This document shows positions 41,591 to 49,207 of a stretch of DNA of 58,163 bases, piece after piece. Position 1 is the stretch's first letter; each line of letters starts with the position of its first letter. The position numbers were made by a program, and so were the translations under genes. This DNA comes from a virus, in the IMG/VR virus record IMGVR_UViG_3300017758_003447, positions 1 through 58,163 of that record. One strand, written 5' to 3'. Under the pieces are notes generated by a model. That model worked only from the letters and a program-made list of their open reading frames with translations, searched no databases and was not told where the DNA came from.

Positions 41591-44500
41591 TTAACTAGTA
41601 AGTGACTCACCAGTATTTTTGATTCTCAATGGAATATAGATAAATTCAATTGCTTTTACAGGTTGTATAGCAATATCAATCCATAATTCATTTCTATCAA
41701 TTCTTGTACCAGTGTTGTTACTTTCGTCACAAACTACTAAGAAATCAAACAAACCTCTTTTAGAAACTAGATCTTCCATAAATCTGTTAAATGTATCAGT
41801 TACTTGATCTCTTGTAATTCTATCATTTGGTTCAAACAAGAATGATTTTGCTAAAGTATCTAATTGATATCTTAGGTAAACAACCAATCTTGCTACATTA
41901 ATTCTATCCATTGCTGAAGCTGTTGCGGCCAATGTTTTTTGTCCGTATACTGTTAAGCCTCTGTTTGGAATAAACGCAATTGGATTAACTCTGTTAGAAT
42001 ATAATGTGTCTCTTTGACCTTCTGACAATGTTACTGCTTTAAATTCTCCTTCGTTTGAAATGTAACCAACTGATGTTGAGTTGTCTACAAGTCCTCTAGA
42101 GAAACCAGCTGGAGCAAACCATGGAAACGAAACTGTATCATTAAATGCTAAAGTTCTTAACGCGATATGCGTTGCTGGAACTGTTACATTTGAACCTGAT
42201 AAGTCTGATGTGAATCCTGATGGATAGTAAATTCCCGCATATGGTGAAGCTGATGTTAAACCATTTTCATCATTAGTTGGAGATTTAGCTGTGTTAGTTG
42301 CCCATGCTTGTATTGATGTACCATCTGGTTTTAATCTTAATGGTGTATCACCTAATACAAATGCTGTAAGTTTTCTATCTGTACTTAATGTAATCATTTC
42401 ATCTAACAATTCTGGATAACCAGGTGCACAAATCAAGTTAAAGTATCTTGACTCTGCTCTAATATCATCATTGCTTTGAAGAGATGCCTGCATCGCTGTT
42501 ACAACAACTTTTCTTTGTGCGTGTCTACCCATGTAAGGTGAGCCATCAGTTTTTAAACCTGACTCAGTTACCCAAGTGTCGCCGTTGTTTGTACCATCGA
42601 AAGTATAGTTTGTTACATATTTTTTAACATTGTAACCTGAAAGTCTAGTATTGAACAATAAAATACCTGCTGGATATACTGATGGGTTTGGAGCATCTGA
42701 ATCAAATGATGCGTATGCCGTTCCCCAACTTTGTGCATCTTCGCCTGTACCGCCTGGGTTACCAGCCGCGTCTGCAAATACTACACCGTCTGCTGTACTT
42801 TGATCAGTATTGTCTAACAATACCCATTTAGAAGTACTTGAGTTGTATTTGTATATCTTAGGATAAGCATCTAGTTCATCTGAATCAATCCAAATGTCAC
42901 CATTTTGTAATGCTGTTCCATCTGATTGTACAGTTGGTTGTGCTGAAACTATTTGTAAGTCTCTTAAACCACCTGATGCAATTGAACCTGATGTTCCATT
43001 GTCTTTACTGTTAGCATAAGCAAACCATTTCATTGTACCACCGTCGTTTTCAGCGATAAAAATGTCTGCGTCCATGCTAGACTTGTACCACAAAGTGCCG
43101 TTAACAGGATCTTTAGTTGGTGCTGAAGCTGAACCTTCATAAGTCAAGTCTTGCCATAATGATTTATAGAAAAATGCTTTTGAAGATATTCCAGTTGCCG
43201 TGTTATCCACGAAACCTAACTGTGCTGTTGTTATTCCTACTTTGTTACCAGCAGTCGTACCATCATGTATGTAGACAGCTTTACCGCCAGTTCTTGTTAA
43301 TCTTAGATATTGTTTAGTTGCACTTCCAGGAGTAGATATATCTGCTACCACACCGCCTGTTGCTGTTTGGTTGGCTGATTTATTAATCTCAGTTATGATT
43401 TCAGCAAGTGTTACATTTGAACCTGCACCGCCTGCCGCTGTTACTTCAATTGTTTGACCATTAAGTTCAAATATAACATGAGTTTGTGAACCAGTTAAGT
43501 CAATACCATTACCATGTAATGATGTTGTACCAGTTGCAACTGTGTTTTCGCCTGATGATCTAATTCTTAATTTGTATTCAATTTCTTGTACTGATGAAGC
43601 CGCACCTGAGTATTGCATTAAAGATTTTTTACCATAATCAGCTGATGTTACTTGGCTTGACGTATGGAAAAAGTTTGCTTTCATTTCATCTGAAATGTGA
43701 CCTGCATCAAAATCATCAAATCTTACGTAAACTGATGAGTTACCAACTAGACCTGTTTCTTGGCTAGTTGCCGCATCATCTCTTGAATATACGTTAGCTG
43801 ATACTGATGACCATGCACTTGTTGAAGTTGAATAATTTTTAACAACAATGTTAGCACCTTGACCACCTGGTGTTGATTTTAACCAAACGTCACTGTAACC
43901 ATTGTTAACTGCTAATGCTGGTGCTGTACCGTTTCCTGATTGGATATACGTTTTACCGTTACCATCTGAACCTGCCGCTCCAACAGCCGCTTGCCATGAT
44001 GCTGATCCAACAACTTCCCATGAAGTACCAACTTTTTGGTATAATCTTGCTGGTGATGTTGAAGCAACCAAGGCGTAATCTTTTGCCCCACCGTAAGTAG
44101 TTACGGGGTCACCATTTGAAGCGACTAGACCGCCACTTGCTCCTGGTGTGTCTGTTAATACTGTAGGATTCAATTTGTCCCAAGTACTTGAAGTAGTATT
44201 TGCTGTAAATACTCTCCAATCTGTATTTGTTGTATCTAACCAATATGTTCCGTTAGCTGGTGTAAGTTTAGGAGCTGAAGATGAACCTTCTAATTCTGTT
44301 AAGTTTACATCTGCTCTAACTACATAAGCTCTATTAGAGATACCTAAAAATGAGTATGTTGATAGCAAACCATATTCGTTTCTTTCATCTCCATGTAACT
44401 GTGTACCTTGAAGTGAGTGAAACTTAGGTTCGCCAAAGGTTGTAATCAATTCACGTTGTGATGTGATCAAGTACGGAGTACCTGCCGTAGCACTTGTTGT

Positions 44501-44647
44501 ACCAATTGCTGTGTTGCTAGTGCTTGGGTCAATTTTATCTTGACCTGTGGCTACTACAACCAGTGGTACTGTGCCTTGTCCGGCTGGTGAGTACATAGAT
44601 TCATCAGAAACTGAAACTGATACACCTGGTGATACTAATGTTGGCAT
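41591..44647 (-). CDS. gp18: Contractile tail sheath protein gp18, with large insertion
   Basis: 1018 residues, much longer than T4 gp18 (659). The N-terminus (MPTLVSPGVSVSVSDESMYS) and the C-terminal third (RKVVVTAMQASLQSNDDIRA to KAIEFIYIPLRIKNTG) are typical sheath. Between about residues 120 and 690 lie repeated short modules with NGTYWLDT, LWYKSSMD, IWIDSDEL and YNSSTSKW patterns. Similar Trp modules occur in gp15 and the tail fibre. They are probably surface decorations of the sheath. A late-type element (44729-44736) lies upstream. Confidence 0.93.
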   Translation of the reverse strand: MPTLVSPGVSVSVSDESMYSPAGQGTVPLVVVATGQDKIDPSTSNTAIGTTSATAGTPYLITSQRELITTFGEPKFHSLQGTQLHGDERNEYGLLSTYSFLGISNRAYVVRADVNLTELEGSSSAPKLTPANGTYWLDTTNTDWRVFTANTTSSTWDKLNPTVLTDTPGASGGLVASNGDPVTTYGGAKDYALVASTSPARLYQKVGTSWEVVGSASWQAAVGAAGSDGNGKTYIQSGNGTAPALAVNNGYSDVWLKSTPGGQGANIVVKNYSTSTSAWSSVSANVYSRDDAATSQETGLVGNSSVYVRFDDFDAGHISDEMKANFFHTSSQVTSADYGKKSLMQYSGAASSVQEIEYKLRIRSSGENTVATGTTSLHGNGIDLTGSQTHVIFELNGQTIEVTAAGGAGSNVTLAEIITEINKSANQTATGGVVADISTPGSATKQYLRLTRTGGKAVYIHDGTTAGNKVGITTAQLGFVDNTATGISSKAFFYKSLWQDLTYEGSASAPTKDPVNGTLWYKSSMDADIFIAENDGGTMKWFAYANSKDNGTSGSIASGGLRDLQIVSAQPTVQSDGTALQNGDIWIDSDELDAYPKIYKYNSSTSKWVLLDNTDQSTADGVVFADAAGNPGGTGEDAQSWGTAYASFDSDAPNPSVYPAGILLFNTRLSGYNVKKYVTNYTFDGTNNGDTWVTESGLKTDGSPYMGRHAQRKVVVTAMQASLQSNDDIRAESRYFNLICAPGYPELLDEMITLSTDRKLTAFVLGDTPLRLKPDGTSIQAWATNTAKSPTNDENGLTSASPYAGIYYPSGFTSDLSGSNVTVPATHIALRTLAFNDTVSFPWFAPAGFSRGLVDNSTSVGYISNEGEFKAVTLSEGQRDTLYSNRVNPIAFIPNRGLTVYGQKTLAATASAMDRINVARLVVYLRYQLDTLAKSFLFEPNDRITRDQVTDTFNRFMEDLVSKRGLFDFLVVCDESNNTGTRIDRNELWIDIAIQPVKAIEFIYIPLRIKNTGESLTS

Positions 44648-44728
44648 TTTGTATTTCTCCCTGCTATGTTGTATATGAGTATTTTAAAACCTATATACTA
44701 CTTTTAAGTTTTACTATATTAATGTTAA

Positions 44729-44736
44729 TATTTATT
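44729..44736 (-). promoter_or_regulatory. T4-late-type promoter element before gp18
   Basis: AATAAATA on the minus strand, 81 bases before the gp18 ATG, with one mismatch to TATAAATA. It lies in the 146-base divergent region between gp18 and the HNH-like gene. Confidence 0.45.
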
Positions 44737-44793
44737 AGATATTGGAAATAAAGTGCGATTGTAATCCACCTTTAAAGGTATTAAATACAAGTG

Positions 44794-45210
44794 ATGACTA
44801 AATTAGACGATAATAAAACTAAACACGTTAGACCATTGTGTACACGTTGTAAAACACGGCCTTCGGCTTTTAATTACAGACGTAAAGGCAAGATCTATTA
44901 TCGTAGTAAATGCGATAGCTGTATAAAAGAAGATCTAGGTATGCGTACAGGTTTTAAATATTCATGGGAAAAAAGTGGATTTAGAAAAAAACATATATGC
45001 GAAAAATGTGGTTTTAAATCTAAACATCCTTCACAAATGGATGTCTATCATATAGACGGCAACTTAAAAAATGCTAGTTGGAACAACTTAAAAACTATAT
45101 GTGCTAATTGTAGTCGTATTAAAAGCATTGAAGAAGTTGGTTGGGCACAGGGTGATTTACAGCCTGATGCTCCGCCTGTTAGTAAAAAAATAGGTTTGAA
45201 AAAATATTAA
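44794..45210 (+). CDS. Zinc-binding HNH-like protein
   Basis: 138 residues from the ATG at 44794 (an in-frame GTG lies 3 bases upstream). Four CxxC knuckles are visible: CTRC, CDSC, CEKC and CANC. VYHIDGNLKNASWNNLKTIC has the His and Asn spacing of HNH nucleases. It could be a free-standing homing-type endonuclease or a zinc-binding regulator. It is the first plus-strand gene of an accessory cluster and is divergent from gp18. A weak TTGTAA-N17-TAAATA promoter ends 6 bases before the ATG. Confidence 0.75.
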   Translation: MTKLDDNKTKHVRPLCTRCKTRPSAFNYRRKGKIYYRSKCDSCIKEDLGMRTGFKYSWEKSGFRKKHICEKCGFKSKHPSQMDVYHIDGNLKNASWNNLKTICANCSRIKSIEEVGWAQGDLQPDAPPVSKKIGLKKY

Positions 45211-45223
45211 AATTGTATATAAT
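45196..45223 (+). promoter_or_regulatory. Promoter of the ribosomal protein L11 gene
   Basis: Plus strand: -35 TTGAAA (45196-45201), 16 bases, -10 TATAAT (45218-45223). The -10 lies inside an inverted repeat ATTGTA/TACAAT that could bind a regulator. The start near 45230 gives a short leader with an AAAGGAA site. Confidence 0.7.
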
Positions 45224-45246
45224 TACAATATTAAACAAAGGAATTT

Positions 45247-45675
45247 ATGGCAAAAAAAGAAGTTATTGGCTTAATAAAATTACAAATACAAGCAGGTAAG
45301 GCCAACCCTGCTCCACCAGTAGGACCAGCACTTGGTCAAAAAGGAGTCAACATCATGGACTTCTGTAAATCATTTAATGACAAAACTAAAAACAGTATGG
45401 GTAAACTTATACCTGTGGTAATAACTGTTTATAAAGATAAAAGTTTTACATTTGTATTAAAAAAACCACCCACATCATTTTTAATTAAGGAAAAATTAAA
45501 ACTTAAAAAAGGTGGTAAAACTCCTGGTAGATCTAGAATTGCATCAATTAGTAAAGCTCAAGTAGAAGAAATAGCTAAAGAGAAAATGGAAGATTTAAAT
45601 GCGTTGGACCTGGAAGCCGCTGTTAAAATTGTAGCGGGTCAAGCCAGATCCATGGGCATTGATATTAAAAGTTAA
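45247..45675 (+). CDS. rplK: Ribosomal protein L11
   Basis: 142 residues, the same length as bacterial L11 and full length. The N-terminal half ([20 protein letters not shown], then MDFCKSFN) and the C-terminal RNA-binding half ([20 protein letters not shown], then ARSMGIDI) are both intact. L11 binds the GTPase-associated centre of 23S rRNA, helps elongation and termination factors, and is needed to activate RelA in the stringent response. A phage copy could replace or modify host ribosomes. It has its own promoter and ribosome binding site. The sequence is rich in Lys, like an AT-rich host. Confidence 0.95.
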   Translation: MAKKEVIGLIKLQIQAGKANPAPPVGPALGQKGVNIMDFCKSFNDKTKNSMGKLIPVVITVYKDKSFTFVLKKPPTSFLIKEKLKLKKGGKTPGRSRIASISKAQVEEIAKEKMEDLNALDLEAAVKIVAGQARSMGIDIKS

Positions 45676-45911
45676 TTACTAACTTCTTTAATATTTTCTT
45701 GTTCTAAAAACTTGCGGAGTTCTTTCATTGAACTTTTAGTTAACTTATCAACATCATATATGATCCATTGTTTACTAATGGTATTATAAAATCCTACCTC
45801 ACGAACTTTAGTTGTTTTTTTATCACGATCAATACAAGATTGAATGTGTTGAGGTTTTAACTTTTTTACAATAGTAAAATATTCGCCGATAAATTGATTA
45901 TTCGTAGACAT
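45672..45911 (-). CDS. Uncharacterised small protein
   Basis: 79 residues. A beta-helix pattern ([17 protein letters not shown]) is visible but no family is recognised. The ATG has AGGAG at 7-base spacing. It converges on the L11 gene with a 4-base overlap of stop codons. Its promoter is predicted at 45948-45976. Confidence 0.6.
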   Translation of the reverse strand: MSTNNQFIGEYFTIVKKLKPQHIQSCIDRDKKTTKVREVGFYNTISKQWIIYDVDKLTKSSMKELRKFLEQENIKEVSN

Positions 45912-45947
45912 TGTGTTGCTCCTGCTGATGATGAAATCTACTATGTT

Positions 45948-45976
45948 AGAATAATACGGTTAACTAGATCTGTCAA
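45948..45976 (-). promoter_or_regulatory. Promoter of the 79-residue gene
   Basis: Minus strand: -35 TTGACA (45971-45976), 17 bases, -10 TATTCT (45948-45953). The -35 is inside the dNMP-kinase 3' end. A leader of about 30 bases with AGGAG follows. Confidence 0.55.
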
Positions 45977-46643
45977 CCAATTTTTGCTGATTATTTTTAT
46001 CTTGTTTATCTTTTTGTGATTTTTTAATTTGTTGTACTACTTCTTCTACGTTGTGATTTAAATCTTCTAATGTTCCGGAATTATCTATTGTGTAATCTAC
46101 ACGAGAATTAACCCAGTTCCACTCACTTTCATGTACTCCCATTTCATACAAACTATGTTGTGCAAACGTATCTCCACCAGCGGCTTCAACTGCCATTTCA
46201 TACCAATGCGGCTCTGGTCCTCGTTTGACTCTAATAACTAATCCGCCCATAGTTTTAATTAGACCTACTTCATTTTTAAATCTGCAATCACTAACAACTG
46301 TATTTTTCATACCATGTGATACATATCTATTTTCTAAACTGAATAACCAAATGTTTGGATTAAAATGTTCTCTTAATACATCAGTGCCAATAATTTGTAA
46401 TGCATATCTAGGTGAAAATCTTCTATTTGCTAATTTACTGCTCCACCACTGATCGACTTCTTCTCTATACTTCCTGCTTTTGTCAGAGTCTCCTTCAAGT
46501 AGTTCTCTAGGCCAACCAAAGATATTTGCTACTGCATCTTTAAGAGGAGCCGCAAATGAATCTCTAACAAAACCATGCTTGATAAATCTTTCAGCAACTG
46601 TGTCTTTTCCCGAACCTATAAATCCTACTAAACCTACGATCAT
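45960..46643 (-). CDS. gp1: Deoxynucleoside monophosphate kinase, T4 gp1 family
   Basis: 227 residues. The P-loop is GFIGSGKDT (7-15). FAAPLKDAVANIFGWPRELL and SDCRFKNEVGLIKTMGG match the T4 gp1 family that phosphorylates dNMPs to dNDPs for phage DNA synthesis. The C-terminus is a charged Lys/Asp/Gln tail. It is expressed from a promoter whose -10 ends 5 bases before the ATG, without a ribosome binding site. Confidence 0.88.
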   Translation of the reverse strand: MIVGLVGFIGSGKDTVAERFIKHGFVRDSFAAPLKDAVANIFGWPRELLEGDSDKSRKYREEVDQWWSSKLANRRFSPRYALQIIGTDVLREHFNPNIWLFSLENRYVSHGMKNTVVSDCRFKNEVGLIKTMGGLVIRVKRGPEPHWYEMAVEAAGGDTFAQHSLYEMGVHESEWNWVNSRVDYTIDNSGTLEDLNHNVEEVVQQIKKSQKDKQDKNNQQKLVDRSS

Positions 46644-46648
46644 TTTTT

Positions 46649-46677
46649 ATTATAACTTTTCCTGTTCTATAAGTCAA
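46649..46677 (-). promoter_or_regulatory. Promoter of the dNMP-kinase gene, predicted leaderless
   Basis: Minus strand: -35 TTGACT (46672-46677), 17 bases, -10 TATAAT (46649-46654), 5 bases, ATG. This is one of the clearest of the leaderless-type promoters. Confidence 0.75.
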
Positions 46678-46686
46678 CGACTAATA

Positions 46687-47100
46687 TTAAGCGTCATCTT
46701 TGTGTTTTGGTATATTTGCTACTGGAATACCTTCTTCACGCAACTGTTGGGCCTCTATGTCCGTGCATTCGCCATATATTTTGTCGTCACGTATGCCATT
46801 CATTGCCATCCTAGCTTCTTCCGGAAACCTGTCTCCTACATTTTCAAAGTTCTTTTCAATATACTTGTTGAAGCTACGAGCCATTGTTTTCATTTCATGT
46901 TGTTTATTTTTAACAAAGTCTTTGCTGTTCAATTTGCTTGATATGTTTGGTGCCATTATACCTTTGGTAACATTTTTTGATTCACATTTGATACACTCTA
47001 GCAGATTCTTTTTTTGTAATTTTGAAAATTCTTTACTACTAGCAAACCAACTTTTGAATTCGTATTCGCAGTCTTGACATATTAAATTATAATTTATCAT
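46687..47100 (-). CDS. DUF1178-family zinc-ribbon protein
   Basis: 137 residues from the ATG at 47100, not the upstream TTG at 47118. MINYNLICQDCEYEFKSWFA then SSKEF and CIKCESKNVTKGIMAPNI carry two CxxC pairs of a zinc ribbon. The C-terminal NVGDRFPEEARMAMNGIRDD then REEGIPVANIP is the DUF1178 signature. That family is mostly known from alpha- and betaproteobacteria and has no known function. It looks host-derived. It has a TTGACA promoter ending 6 bases before the ATG. Confidence 0.9.
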   Translation of the reverse strand: MINYNLICQDCEYEFKSWFASSKEFSKLQKKNLLECIKCESKNVTKGIMAPNISSKLNSKDFVKNKQHEMKTMARSFNKYIEKNFENVGDRFPEEARMAMNGIRDDKIYGECTDIEAQQLREEGIPVANIPKHKDDA

Positions 47101-47106
47101 AATATA

Positions 47107-47134
47107 ACTGTAGCACAATTATATATTTTGTCAA
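47107..47134 (-). promoter_or_regulatory. Promoter of the DUF1178 gene, predicted leaderless
   Basis: Minus strand: -35 TTGACA (47129-47134), 16 bases, -10-like TACAGT (47107-47112), 6 bases, ATG at 47100. The -10 is weaker than in the other cases, but the spacing is the same. Confidence 0.55.
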
Positions 47135-47141
47135 ATGATTT

Positions 47142-47888
47142 TTAGCCAATAACGAATGTTAATGGATCTTCACCAGTACCGTATGTTTCAATTTCTCTTT
47201 CTAATTTTTCTATGGCTGTTTGAGCTTCATTTTTTAAATCTGCACCATTCATTGAAACGTTACCTTGGGCACCTGGTAAACTATTGAATTTAGATCTTGC
47301 TTCACCTAACATCATTTTACATTGTGCTAATGCATAATCTCTGATCCAAGGTCTGCTGTATCTTTGTGTTATTAGTGTTTCGGCTGGTTTTTCCATGTAA
47401 ACTTGTAACAATACGTTTTCAGCATTTCTTGGTCTTCTCATTAATATTAGTTTTTGTTTTTCTGTAACATATTTAAAATTTAGATAACCACCAAAAAGTC
47501 TTTTAACAACTTCTTGGTATTGAGCAAAAGCATCCCACGTCATAAGTCCACCAATTCTACCACCTTGTAAAAAGTACAAATTAGTGTATGCTAATTCAAA
47601 AGGATCCATGTCAACACCACCTGTTGATCCTGCTACTGATCTTCTGTATATTTCTTTTACTTCAATTACTTCTTTCGCTAGTGTATATTCGTTTACATCA
47701 GCTTGTAATTGTAAAAAGATATATGCTTCTTCTGTAGAATTACCAGATTTTTGTCTATATCTATCTACAGCTAAATCAATACCTTGCTCGTAGTGTTTTG
47801 GATCTAATTCTACGTCAACCATACCATCACCTAAGATGTTACGTATATCCGTGATTAATTCCTGTCTTTGTGATTTCTGTTTTGCCAT
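47142..47888 (-). CDS. gp13: Neck protein gp13
   Basis: 248 residues. LITDIRNILGDGMVDVELDP, YRQKSGNSTEEAYIFLQLQA and RPWIRDYALAQCKMMLGEAR match gp13 neck proteins of T4-like marine phages. gp13 and gp14 close the filled head and form the tail-binding neck. It is divergent from the gp14-like gene across a 66-base region with late elements on both strands. Confidence 0.8.
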   Translation of the reverse strand: MAKQKSQRQELITDIRNILGDGMVDVELDPKHYEQGIDLAVDRYRQKSGNSTEEAYIFLQLQADVNEYTLAKEVIEVKEIYRRSVAGSTGGVDMDPFELAYTNLYFLQGGRIGGLMTWDAFAQYQEVVKRLFGGYLNFKYVTEKQKLILMRRPRNAENVLLQVYMEKPAETLITQRYSRPWIRDYALAQCKMMLGEARSKFNSLPGAQGNVSMNGADLKNEAQTAIEKLEREIETYGTGEDPLTFVIG

Positions 47889-47896
47889 GTTATAGT

Positions 47897-47904
47897 TATT
47901 TATT
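47897..47904 (-). promoter_or_regulatory. T4-late-type promoter element before gp13
   Basis: AATAAATA on the minus strand, 8 bases before the gp13 ATG, with one mismatch to TATAAATA. It is the left half of a divergent late promoter pair. Confidence 0.5.
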
Positions 47905-47920
47905 CGTATGGATTAGTTTC

Positions 47921-47928
47921 AATAAATA
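47921..47928 (+). promoter_or_regulatory. T4-late-type promoter element before the gp14-like gene
   Basis: AATAAATA on the plus strand, 26 bases before the ATG at 47955. With the minus-strand element at 47897-47904 it makes a divergent late promoter that serves the neck genes in both directions. Confidence 0.55.
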
Positions 47929-47954
47929 CTTAGACAAAGGATATTAACAAAATT

Positions 47955-49202
47955 ATGCCAAGACTCAGTTTATGGAAGCCAAATAAGGGCAATGATTACA
48001 AATTTGCTGATCGTACTATAGCAGAACACTTCTATATAGGCGGTACGGGCGTCTTTATACACAAATACCTAGGACCTCATACGCAAACAGGTAGTATAGC
48101 CGGTGATCAACCTAAAAATTCAGTAGTACATCCAACAGGTATACAAGATATGCTATTTGGTGAAAATAGAGATAGAAAATACGATTCTGATGTCTATGAT
48201 TTACGTGGAGTATATTCTGTACAAGATCAAGATTTTGATATGACACAATTTGGATTGTTTCAAACAGCAGACACACTCTATATAACATTTCATTTAAATG
48301 CTATGGTTGAACAACTTGGTAGAAAAATAATGCCAGGTGATGTTTTTGAATTACCGCATATGGCTGACGATCTAAGATTAGAAGCAAGTTCAATTACATT
48401 AAACAATAAGCCAAGTAAAAAATTTAGAAAAGGTGAAACAATTACTGGTGGTACTTCAGGTACAACAGGTACAGTTGTAAGTTATAATCATAATGCAAAA
48501 GTTGTAAGACTTGCTACCAATGGTATTTTTACAGTAGGTGAAACATTAACAGGTGGCGATAGTACTGCTACACAATCAATTGCACAATTTGAACCAAAAG
48601 AAAAAATGAAAATTAATAAATTCTTTGTTGTAGAAGATGCCGCAAGAGGATCAGATGGTTACGATCCAGGTTGGTGGCCACATATTTGGAGATGTAAAGC
48701 AACTGCCTTACAAGACACACAAGAATTTAGAGATATACTTGGTAGCGGTGATGATAAAGAAGATTTAAAAAATATTATATCTACATATCAATCCGAGATT
48801 GATCTTAATGACGGTATTATTGAAGAAGCTAAACGAAATGTTCCTACTAAAGGAATGGAAGTTGGCCACTTATATACTCATAAAGATGATATGCACAAAG
48901 TTAATCCTAGGAACCAAGATGGAACTCCAGGTAAAGGTATAACAATAACACATACTGGTAACAGCTTCCCAGGATCAATTACAGAAGGTCAATACGTATT
49001 ACGTACTGATTATTCTCCAAGCAGATTATTTAGAAAAACAGGAAATAGATATATTAAAATTTCTGATAACTTTAGAGGATCATATGTTTCAAGTAATAAA
49101 GGATTGGGTAGTTTTGTTAATAACAATGCCTCGTCTACAGTCACAGATGATAATAAAGAGCAACAATATTTAAGTAAGGTAGTTAAACCTAAAACGGATT
49201 AA
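47955..49202 (+). CDS. Neck or virion structural protein, gp14-like
   Basis: 415 residues. MPRLSLWKPNKGNDYKFADR, then IQDMLFGENRDRKYDSDVYD and LGRKIMPGDVFELPHM, then PGWWPHIWRCKATALQDTQE match a conserved virion protein of T4-like marine phages. By position and pattern I call it gp14-like. A middle insert near 155-200 has GGTSGTTGTVV and GIFTVGETLTGG repeats of phage surface type. It is followed 5 bases later by gp15 and starts the plus-strand operon. Confidence 0.6.
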   Translation: MPRLSLWKPNKGNDYKFADRTIAEHFYIGGTGVFIHKYLGPHTQTGSIAGDQPKNSVVHPTGIQDMLFGENRDRKYDSDVYDLRGVYSVQDQDFDMTQFGLFQTADTLYITFHLNAMVEQLGRKIMPGDVFELPHMADDLRLEASSITLNNKPSKKFRKGETITGGTSGTTGTVVSYNHNAKVVRLATNGIFTVGETLTGGDSTATQSIAQFEPKEKMKINKFFVVEDAARGSDGYDPGWWPHIWRCKATALQDTQEFRDILGSGDDKEDLKNIISTYQSEIDLNDGIIEEAKRNVPTKGMEVGHLYTHKDDMHKVNPRNQDGTPGKGITITHTGNSFPGSITEGQYVLRTDYSPSRLFRKTGNRYIKISDNFRGSYVSSNKGLGSFVNNNASSTVTDDNKEQQYLSKVVKPKTD

Positions 49203-49207
49203 AAATT

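Noticed and set aside
46480-46941. Plus-strand 153-residue ORF over dNMP kinase and DUF1178
   Set aside because: It covers two well-supported minus-strand genes and their promoter. No ribosome binding site or motif.
47101-47118. TTG start giving six extra residues for DUF1178
   Set aside because: The family starts with MIxYxLxC and the promoter fits the ATG at 47100.
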